A DNA stretch of 57,119 nucleotides from Pseudomonadota bacterium (lineage in GTDB: Bacteria > Pseudomonadota > Gammaproteobacteria > Steroidobacterales > Woeseiaceae). Below are positions 51,360-57,119 of this stretch, piece by piece. The notes beneath the pieces are model-generated. The model had not been told where the DNA came from and did no database searches. It saw only the letters and a program-made list of their open reading frames with translations. The position numbers and the translations under genes were made by a program. How positions within the stretch are numbered: the stretch's first letter is position 1; the number at the start of each line of letters is the position of its first letter. The DNA is taken from the NCBI GenBank assembly GCA_027618995.1, contig JAQCGO010000013.1, positions 1 through 57,119 of the forward strand. The letters run 5' to 3'.

Positions 51360-53873
51360 TCATCGCCTGGTTATTGTCTTTTTCTCTCGCGCCACTTTCT
51401 CCATGCCAGTCACATTTTTCATGCTCGTGCGAGCCAGTTCCTCAGGCGAAAAATCGTCAACGGCGAGCAGGCTCCGCACTTTTTCATGGAAGTTCCGCAG
51501 CTCCTGGGCTTCGCTCGAATCGATGATTCCGGCCTGCTCGGCCAGCGAAATCTGTTCGCCCAGGTATTCAGCTCTGATCGAACCGTCCTTCTGCGCCTGG
51601 CGCAGCCGCTTTTCAAGCGGCGCAAGCTGCTCTGATAGTAACAACGCCTCCTGCAACAGGCCGAGCGGATTACCCGGCTCGATGCTGGTATAGGCCTGTT
51701 GGCTCAGGCGTTCGCGGGCCTCGCCTGTCGTCGACATGAGTTCAACCACTTTACGAGCAATTTCATCAGACGGTGCCGTGTAAGTTCGGCCGCGCGGAAA
51801 AATGAATACTCTGAGCAGGGTGGCGGCCCAGCGATTCGGCAGGTTGCGCAGGAATGCGTGCAACGACTCCTGCGCCTGATACATCAGTGTCCGTACTGAC
51901 CATTCGACCAGGGGCAGGTCCGTGGCGCGGCGGCCCTGATTCTCGAAATGCTTGAGAACCGTTGACGCCAGGTACATCGAACTCAGGACATCACCCAGTC
52001 GCGCTGACAGTAATTCGCGCCTCTTCAATGCGCCGCCAAGAGTCAACATGGCGAAATCCGATGCCAGCGCAAACGCGGCACTGTAGCGATTGATGTTCTG
52101 GTAATAGCGTCGCGTCGGCGTATTCAGCGGCACACGACTGAACTTCGCATGTGTCAACGCGAGAAACAGGGAGCGCGCCACGTTGCTGATGCCATAACCA
52201 ATGTGACCGAACAGTGCGTCATCAAACTCGATCAGGCCTTGCTCGTCATCTTCGTCGGCCGCCGCACGCAGCTCGCGAAGTACGAACGGATGGCAGCGAA
52301 TCGCACCCTGCCCGTAAATGATCAGGCTGCGAGTCAGAATATTGGCACCTTCGACCGTGATGGCGATCGGTGTGGCCATATAGCTGCGACCGATGTAGTT
52401 TTTCGGCCCGAGCATGATCGCCTTGCCGCCGTGAATATCCATTGTGTCATTCGCGACCTTGCGGCCCAGTTCGGTGCAGTGGTACTTGAGGATGGCCGAC
52501 GGCACCGCCGGTTTCTCGCCCTGATCGATCGCGCCAGCGGTCACTGAAACGGCAGCATTCATAATATAGGTGTATCCGGCGATGCGGGTTAACGCCTCGC
52601 CGACGCCTTCAAAGTTGGCGATCGAGGTGTTGAACTGTTTGCGTAAGCGGGCATATGCGCCGCTTGCGTACGTTGCCGCTTGCCCGCCGCCGCTTGCGAT
52701 TGAAGGCAAGGTGATCGCTCTGCCGACTGACAGCAACTCGACCAGCATCTTCCAGCCTTTACCCGCCATTTCCTGTCCGCCGATGATGTAGTCAAGCGGC
52801 ACGAAAACGTCCTTGCCCGAGGTTGGGCCGTTCTGGAAGGCAATCGACATGGGATAGTGGCGTCGGCCGACCGTGACACCCGGAGTATCCGTCGGGATCA
52901 ACGCAGCGGTAATGCCATACTCGACGTGATCGCCGATCAGGTGGTCAGGATCATACAGTTTGAAGGCAAGCCCCAGTACCGTAGCGACCGGCGCGAGCGT
53001 GATGTACCGTTTGTTCCAGTTCAGGTGAATACCGATGATCTGTTCGCCGTTCCAGTTGCCCTCGCACACGACGCCATTGTCGATGAGTGCGGCGGCATCA
53101 GATCCTGCTTCAGGCGACGTCAGTGCGAAACACGGAATCTCAGTGCCTGCGGCAAGGCCGGGCAGGTAGCGTTGCTTTTGTTCATCGCTGCCGTAGTGCA
53201 GCAGCAATTCCGCCGGCCCCAGCGAATTGGGTACGCCGACCGTGGACGATGCGGTTGGACTGCGACTGGCCAGCTTGGTTATGACCATCGCGTTCGCGTA
53301 GGTCGAGAATTCGAGTCCGCCGTATTGCTTCGGAATGATCATCGCGAAAAAGCGATGCTTGATGATGAATGCCCATACTTTGTCCGGCATGTCGGCACGA
53401 TTGTGGCAAATATCCCAGTCGTCGAGCATGGCGCAGAGCTGTTCGCAGGGCCCATCCATGAAAGCCTGTTCTTCGGCTGACAACTTGGGTGCCGGGAAGG
53501 ACATCAGCCGATCCCAGTCAGGCATGCCGGAGAACAGTTCGCCGTCCCACCACACATTGCCCGCTTCAAGCGCCTCGCGCTCGGTGTCGGACATCGAGGG
53601 CAACATCGTGCGATAGATGTTGAGTAACGGTCGCGTGATTTTTTCCCGCCGCAGTTCGATCAGGTTGGGCACGAGGAGGGCCGCCAGCAATAGCCATAAC
53701 AGCAACATGTAGAGCCAGAAACCGTTGCCGGCGATCGTGTATGCCGTGTAAGCGGCGACCGCGATGGCGGCCGCTATCGTCGATGTGCGCAGGTCGATGC
53801 GCTGATAGGCAAGATAGATACTGCCGCCGACGAACAGCAACAACCACGCGACGCTGACGAGAAAACCAGACAT
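51360..53873 (-). CDS. fadE: Acyl-CoA dehydrogenase FadE
   Basis: 837 residues, the long membrane-associated FadE type. Two N-terminal hydrophobic segments (VSVAWLLLFVGGSIYLA and LYMLLLWLLLAALLV) precede the acyl-CoA dehydrogenase core (CFALTSPEAGSDAA, DVFVPLDYIIGG, and an ARLRKQFNTSIANFEGVGEA helix). The C-terminal 300 residues match the FadE-specific DUF1974 region. It performs the first oxidation of fatty-acid degradation. The start overlaps the mdh stop by one base, and the DUF4286-DUF3667 gene follows after 3 bases. Confidence 0.95.
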   Translation of the reverse strand: MSGFLVSVAWLLLFVGGSIYLAYQRIDLRTSTIAAAIAVAAYTAYTIAGNGFWLYMLLLWLLLAALLVPNLIELRREKITRPLLNIYRTMLPSMSDTEREALEAGNVWWDGELFSGMPDWDRLMSFPAPKLSAEEQAFMDGPCEQLCAMLDDWDICHNRADMPDKVWAFIIKHRFFAMIIPKQYGGLEFSTYANAMVITKLASRSPTASSTVGVPNSLGPAELLLHYGSDEQKQRYLPGLAAGTEIPCFALTSPEAGSDAAALIDNGVVCEGNWNGEQIIGIHLNWNKRYITLAPVATVLGLAFKLYDPDHLIGDHVEYGITAALIPTDTPGVTVGRRHYPMSIAFQNGPTSGKDVFVPLDYIIGGQEMAGKGWKMLVELLSVGRAITLPSIASGGGQAATYASGAYARLRKQFNTSIANFEGVGEALTRIAGYTYIMNAAVSVTAGAIDQGEKPAVPSAILKYHCTELGRKVANDTMDIHGGKAIMLGPKNYIGRSYMATPIAITVEGANILTRSLIIYGQGAIRCHPFVLRELRAAADEDDEQGLIEFDDALFGHIGYGISNVARSLFLALTHAKFSRVPLNTPTRRYYQNINRYSAAFALASDFAMLTLGGALKRRELLSARLGDVLSSMYLASTVLKHFENQGRRATDLPLVEWSVRTLMYQAQESLHAFLRNLPNRWAATLLRVFIFPRGRTYTAPSDEIARKVVELMSTTGEARERLSQQAYTSIEPGNPLGLLQEALLLSEQLAPLEKRLRQAQKDGSIRAEYLGEQISLAEQAGIIDSSEAQELRNFHEKVRSLLAVDDFSPEELARTSMKNVTGMEKVAREKKTITRR

Positions 53874-54853
53874 CAGAGCAGTGATTCGATCGTGGCGCGT
53901 TCTTCGCGCAGCTCGGTTTCCGTGGCGAGCATTCGCGCCCGGCTGAATTCACTGATCGACAGGTCCTGGACAATTTCGTATTTGCCGTCGCGACAACGCA
54001 CGGGGTACGAGTAGACGATGCCAGGCGCAATGCCGTAGCTGCCATCCGCCGGGATGGCCATGCTGACCCAGTTGCCCTTGGGCGTGCCCAAAGCCCAGTC
54101 ATGCATATGATCAATCGCGGCCGAGGCGGCCGAGGCGGCCGACGATGCGCCGCGGGCCTTGATGATCGCTGCACCGCGTTGTTGCACTACCGGTATGAAC
54201 TCGTCCGCGATCCATTTCCGATCAACCAGCTTGGAGGCCGGCGTTCCGCCAACCGTTGCATGGTCTACGTCGGGATACTGGGTCGCGGAGTGATTGCCCC
54301 AGATGGTCACGCAACGTACGTCGGTGGTCTGTTTGCCGGTCTTCATCGCCAGCTGGGCGGTGGCGCGATTGTGATCCAGCCGTGTCATTGCGGTGAAATT
54401 GGCCGGCGCAATATCGGGAGCGTTGCAGCTCGCAATCAGTGCATTCGTATTCGCCGGATTGCCAACGACCAGGACGCGGATGTCCCGACTTGCATGGGTG
54501 TTGATTGCCTTGCCCTGCACGGAAAAAATCTGCGCATTGGCTTCGAGCAGGTCTTTGCGCTCCATCCCCGGGCCACGGGGTCGTGCGCCAACCAACAACG
54601 CATAGTCGCTGTCCTTGAACGCAACGTTCGGATTATCGGTAGCTGCCACGCCGGCCAGGGTGGCGAAGGCGCAATCGTCAAGTTCCATCACGACGCCCTG
54701 CAGGGCCGGCAATGCAGGCGGAATCTCCAGCAGTTGCAAAATGACAGGCTGGTTGGCACCCAGCATTTGTCCGGATGCGATGCGAAAAGCGAGTTGATAG
54801 CCAATTTGGCCGGCAGCGCCCGTAATAGTGACGCGAACTGGAGACTTGATCAT
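53873..54853 (-). CDS. mdh: Malate dehydrogenase
   Basis: 326 residues. The NAD motif is [16 protein letters not shown]. The catalytic motif ALTRLDH-like segment appears as [10 protein letters not shown], and the His is in [13 protein letters not shown]. The substrate Arg loop is [16 protein letters not shown]. This is the 325-residue MDH type found in many proteobacteria rather than the enteric one. It oxidises malate in the TCA cycle. A short Ala/Ser-rich repeat near residues 240-250 is normal for the family. Confidence 0.95.
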   Translation of the reverse strand: MIKSPVRVTITGAAGQIGYQLAFRIASGQMLGANQPVILQLLEIPPALPALQGVVMELDDCAFATLAGVAATDNPNVAFKDSDYALLVGARPRGPGMERKDLLEANAQIFSVQGKAINTHASRDIRVLVVGNPANTNALIASCNAPDIAPANFTAMTRLDHNRATAQLAMKTGKQTTDVRCVTIWGNHSATQYPDVDHATVGGTPASKLVDRKWIADEFIPVVQQRGAAIIKARGASSAASAASAAIDHMHDWALGTPKGNWVSMAIPADGSYGIAPGIVYSYPVRCRDGKYEIVQDLSISEFSRARMLATETELREERATIESLL

Positions 54854-54911
54854 CGGATTCCTGAAGAGCAGTTGAATAGCAGTGGTGTTGCGGGCCGCGA
54901 TTCTAGCATTT

Positions 54912-55613
54912 TCAGGGCAGCTTGAAGTCCGGAAAAGCCGCTACCAGTGATTCGCGCTCGACATCTGCTGCCTCAAAATCCTCAACTTCCTCAAGTGCCT
55001 CAATGCATCGCAGCCAACTCTCGGGGTCAGCGCGGACCTCGTCCGGGCAGTGCGGCGAGCTCGCGCGTTCCCCCGCGTTCGTATCACTTCTAAGCCGCAT
55101 CTTCTCTTCGTTTGGCCGCAGCGCGCTGGTCTCTTTGCTGGCAAAGCCGACAGTCGCAGCCGGCGCCGCCGCATCGTCAGCCTGTTTGCTACGCATCAGC
55201 GCAGCGCGCGGTCGTTCGTAAACGACAGCGTCGGCGGGTTCGACAGCGAACTCGAGTTTCTTGGCCAACGATGCAGCGGAAGACGCAGACTGCCTGGCCT
55301 CGGGTCGCGCAGTGGCGGGGAGATCCGTGTCGTGCAGGTCGGCTTCGGGTACAAAGGGTGATTGCGGCAGGCTGACGATTTCGTCCGGCGCTGGAACACG
55401 CGTTAGTTCGAGTGTGACGGCCAGGCACAGCGCGATCGTCGCGGCCCATGCCAGCGGCCGGGTCCAGTTGATCAAGCGGGCGTAGCCCACGTGTTTCGCC
55501 TGGCTCGTTGCCATCTGCAGTACTTTTTGGTCCAGATGTGCGGGACTGCGCTCACCTGCCAACTCGCGGTAGGTCGCGCTAACAATCTCGTCCTGTGGTC
55601 GTTCGTCGCTCAT
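54912..55613 (-). CDS. Putative membrane anti-sigma factor
   Basis: 233 residues. The cytoplasmic N-terminus (about 1-48) is followed by one membrane helix ([18 protein letters not shown], about 51-68) and a long, Ala/Glu/Arg-rich periplasmic region ending in [20 protein letters not shown]. There is no HxxxCxxC zinc motif. It begins in an ATGA overlap with the ECF sigma gene, which is the main basis for the anti-sigma call. The periplasmic part presumably senses a signal, possibly involving its two Cys residues. Confidence 0.7.
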   Translation of the reverse strand: MSDERPQDEIVSATYRELAGERSPAHLDQKVLQMATSQAKHVGYARLINWTRPLAWAATIALCLAVTLELTRVPAPDEIVSLPQSPFVPEADLHDTDLPATARPEARQSASSAASLAKKLEFAVEPADAVVYERPRAALMRSKQADDAAAPAATVGFASKETSALRPNEEKMRLRSDTNAGERASSPHCPDEVRADPESWLRCIEALEEVEDFEAADVERESLVAAFPDFKLP

Positions 55614-56170
55614 GCCATCTCCGCCGCCGGTTCATCAATTGCGGCACGCAATTTTTTCACCGCGTAGCGCAGCCGGCTCTTCGTCGTCTCGCGGTTGCTA
55701 CCGGTAATCAACGCGATTTCATCCAGGTCCAGGCCGGCTTCCTCGTGCAACAGGAACACGTCGCGCTGTTCATCCGGCAGATCGCGCAACGCAAGCTCGA
55801 GTCGCTCGCGTGCGAGGCTTCGTTCCGCGAGCATCTCGGGCAGGTCGCCGGGATCTGCGTGGTTGTCAGGATCAAAGTCACTCGCGTGTAGATGCCGCTT
55901 GTTGCGTCGCAGGTGGTCGATAAAGCAGTTGTGCGCGACCCGGTAGAGGAAGGTCGTGAACTTTGCGGTAGGCCGATACCGATCGGCGGCCTTGATGATC
56001 TTGCCCCACACTTCCTGAAAAATATCATCCGCATTGTCGCGATGGCGGCACAGCCGCAACAGGTAGCGGTACAGGGCATCGTTGTGGCGGCGGTACAGAA
56101 TCTCGAAAGCCGCTACGTCACCGTCCCGGTACCGGAGCAGCAATGCACTGTCGTCAGGGGCATGTTCCAT
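55610..56170 (-). CDS. ECF-type RNA polymerase sigma factor
   Basis: 186 residues from the ATG at 56170 (MEHAPDDSALL); the frame extends further upstream, but that part has no sigma similarity. Region 2 includes the RNA-polymerase-binding and -10 elements (DNADDIFQEVWGKIIKAADR, TFLYRVAHNCFIDHLRRN). Region 4 is LPDEQRDVFLLHEEAGLDLD followed by the HTH EIALITGSNRETTKSRLRYA. It pairs with the overlapping anti-sigma gene. Its regulon is not visible here; autoregulation would be usual. Confidence 0.9.
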   Translation of the reverse strand: MEHAPDDSALLLRYRDGDVAAFEILYRRHNDALYRYLLRLCRHRDNADDIFQEVWGKIIKAADRYRPTAKFTTFLYRVAHNCFIDHLRRNKRHLHASDFDPDNHADPGDLPEMLAERSLARERLELALRDLPDEQRDVFLLHEEAGLDLDEIALITGSNRETTKSRLRYAVKKLRAAIDEPAAEMA

Positions 56171-56366
56171 GGCCCGAGCATAGGTGACAGTCGCCCTGCG
56201 TAAAAGTGGCAGAGGGCCCATGCAGAGGTTCTGGACGCCGGCGGTCAATTTGCGTAGTCCGTATAAGTGGTGGATTTCATATGCAAAACAGAATGATTGT
56301 TGGGAAAATCATGACTATTTAAACGGGCCTTCGCGAGTGGATGGGTTACGCGGTCGGGAAAAGTTC
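56171..56366. other. Intergenic region between the sigma gene and the GntR-controlled locus
   Basis: This divergent stretch holds the presumed promoter of the sigma/anti-sigma pair (minus) and leads into the GntR-type promoter (plus, from 56367). A 69-codon plus-strand frame (56184-56393) has no recognisable features and overlaps the promoter, so I do not count it as a gene. AT content rises noticeably after about 56260. Confidence 0.5.
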
Positions 56367-56405
56367 TTGCAAGTCAGAATTTTAGTGTTATAGTCAACTA
56401 TAACA
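56367..56405 (+). promoter_or_regulatory. Promoter overlapped by a perfect-arm GntR-type operator
   Basis: TTGCAA (56367-56372) and TATAGT (56389-56394) are 16 bases apart. The -10 lies within TGTTATAGTCAACTATAACA (56386-56405), whose 9-base arms are perfectly complementary. The same design is at 12750-12788. AGATCAC follows in both places after a few bases. It most likely binds the YtrA-type regulator encoded at 56667, giving autoregulation. Confidence 0.8.
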
Positions 56406-56441
56406 TCAGATCACCTAGAGCAGGGTCCGGGAGTAGCCATC

Positions 56442-56606
56442 ATGAAAGCCGTCGTAATTCGCAACCTGAACGAAATTGTCAGCCTCACGGTTTTGGTATT
56501 GATGGCGGTTGCGCTGATTGCCGGACAGGTCAACCCGATCGGCGACGTTGTGGCCAGCAATGATTTCAATTTGCACGTTACCAGTTTCCGTCACAATGGT
56601 GAGTAG
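56442..56606 (+). CDS. Small single-span membrane protein, 54 residues
   Basis: ATG at 56442 after GGGAG at a fair distance. One hydrophobic helix (IVSLTVLVLMAVALIAGQV, about 12-30) is followed by a short polar tail ending TSFRHNGE. It starts 36 bases after the operator and ends 18 bases before a terminator, so it has its own compact transcription unit ahead of the GntR gene. I recognise no family. It could be a small regulator or partner of the membrane export system sharing the operator; that is inference. Confidence 0.6.
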   Translation: MKAVVIRNLNEIVSLTVLVLMAVALIAGQVNPIGDVVASNDFNLHVTSFRHNGE

Positions 56607-56624
56607 AGTAGCGACGGACCATTT

Positions 56625-56652
56625 GCGCCGACCAATTTGGTCGGCGCTTTTT
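56625..56652 (+). terminator. Rho-independent terminator between the small gene and the GntR gene
   Basis: The 9-base perfect stem GCGCCGACC/GGTCGGCGC (56625-56633 and 56639-56647) with the loop AATTT is followed by five T (56648-56652). It ends 14 bases before the GntR ATG, so regulator expression must read through it or start from another promoter. Confidence 0.88.
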
Positions 56653-56666
56653 CAAGCGGAAACGTC

Positions 56667-57050
56667 ATGAACCCGAAATGGAGTGAAGACCTGCCGATCT
56701 ATCGACAACTGCGAGACCGGGTTGTCGCAATGATCCTTGAAGGCGTTCTCGGCGACGGTGATGCGCTTCCCTCGGTGCGTAATGTTGCTGCGGAGTATCG
56801 TCTTAATCCGCTGACAGTATTGAAAGGCTACCAGGAACTGGTCGACGAGAACCTGGTGGAAAAGAAACGGGGCCGCGGCATGTTTGTCATGAGTGGCGCC
56901 CGCGACCGTCTGCTCAAAGATGAGCGCAAGCGCTTCCTGGAAAACAAATGGCCGCTCGTAGCGGCGACGATCGAACGACTGGGTCTGCGTCCCGCGGACC
57001 TGCTGCAACCCGGCAAAAAGTCAGGTAGTGTGGGAGACAAGAATGACTAG
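56667..57050 (+). CDS. GntR-family transcriptional regulator, YtrA type
   Basis: 127 residues from the ATG at 56667 with GGAA as ribosome site; the open frame begins earlier, inside the terminator. The N-terminal winged helix is LPIYRQLRDRVVAMILEG followed by DALPSVRNVAAEYRLNPLTV, then the wing EKKRGRGMFV. The C-terminal part (about 80-127) is short and helical, as in YtrA members, which lack a ligand domain and usually control ABC exporters. The inverted repeat at 56386-56405 and its near copy at 12769-12788, before an ABC export operon, are its likely sites. Confidence 0.9.
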   Translation: MNPKWSEDLPIYRQLRDRVVAMILEGVLGDGDALPSVRNVAAEYRLNPLTVLKGYQELVDENLVEKKRGRGMFVMSGARDRLLKDERKRFLENKWPLVAATIERLGLRPADLLQPGKKSGSVGDKND

Positions 57051-57096
57051 TGTCCTGTGCGATTAATTCGTTAACTATTATGATATACTTGGATGC

Positions 57097-57119
57097 ATGC
57101 CAAAACCAAGTAAAGTATT
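57097..57119 (+). CDS. Possible start of a further gene at the window edge
   Basis: ATG at 57097 begins MPKPSKV and runs off the window. A -10-like TATGAT/TATACT lies at 57079-57090. Too little sequence is available for identification; it may not be a gene. Confidence 0.25.

Noticed and set aside
54115-54145. Short GAGGCGGCC-like tandem repeat in mdh
   Set aside because: It encodes the Ala/Ser-rich segment before IDHMHDW, which is normal for this malate dehydrogenase type, so it is not a repeat expansion.
56184-56393. 69-codon plus-strand frame before the GntR locus
   Set aside because: It overlaps the sigma gene start and the promoter and operator at 56367-56405, and has no recognisable sequence feature.
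57070-57088. GTTAACTA resembling half of the GntR operator near the right edge
   Set aside because: Only one half-site matches and the left arm is missing; the match may be chance in an AT-rich stretch.

Overview
The window is 57 kb of GC-rich, tightly packed gammaproteobacterial chromosome. The gene pairs polA/engB next to cytochrome c4 and dsbA, LptM, GspA/GspB, NudC, a YadG/YadH exporter and FadE are all typical of Gammaproteobacteria. A complete mevalonate pathway and an ArgF'-type carbamoyltransferase are not typical of the enteric or pseudomonad models; a Woeseiaceae/Chromatiales-like marine lineage is my inference. I saw no tRNA, rRNA, CRISPR array, transposase or phage gene.

Region 1 (1-12569, all minus strand) is one tight array of at least eight genes. 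In transcription order: a CHASE2 adenylate cyclase; a Slam-like TPR/beta-barrel outer-membrane protein; a FecR-domain protein with a TbpB-like C-terminal barrel; an FAD oxidoreductase with two cyclic-nucleotide domains and four 4Fe-4S clusters; a membrane cytochrome b with two bis-His pairs; a protein joining a cytoplasmic FHA domain to ten periplasmic c hemes; a lipoprotein with two HbpS/GlcG-like domains; and an exported protein cut by the window edge. Most junctions overlap by 4 bases. I read it as a cAMP-responsive transmembrane electron-transfer and surface-export system, and it is the best candidate here for an undescribed system.

Region 2 (12570-17580, plus strand) is a MacAB-like ABC export operon in decay: the adaptor gene has an in-frame amber codon and the second permease is cut off, with an L,D-transpeptidase gene following. 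Its promoter carries an operator that recurs at 56386-56405, upstream of a small membrane-protein gene and a YtrA-type GntR regulator, so the two ends of the window appear to share one regulon.

Region 3 (17577-22919) holds dsbA, cytochrome c4, engB, polA and lptM. The polA-engB gap encodes a probable sRNA with C-rich loops and a terminator, at the position that holds Spot 42 in Escherichia and ErsA in Pseudomonas. Region 4 (22981-31089) is an arginine operon, argR-argG-(P-loop protein)-argC-argD-argF'-argB-argH. The carbamoyltransferase has Ala at the position that separates acetyl- from succinyl-ornithine enzymes. ARG-box-like palindromes precede argR.

Region 5 (31248-41200) has an esterase, TANGO2-like and NudC proteins, a divergent pair resembling parts of FlhC and FlhD, yadGH, an SRAP abasic-site protein, a DhaL-DegV fusion and gspAB. 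Region 6 (41222-49509) has dinB and ispA, then a mevalonate cluster: mvaD, phosphomevalonate kinase, an HMG-CoA reductase/mevalonate kinase fusion, idi, and convergent mvaS. Region 7 (49567-57119) has a DUF4399 lipoprotein, a frameshifted DUF4286-DUF3667 gene, fadE, mdh, an ECF sigma/anti-sigma pair, and the GntR locus at the right edge.
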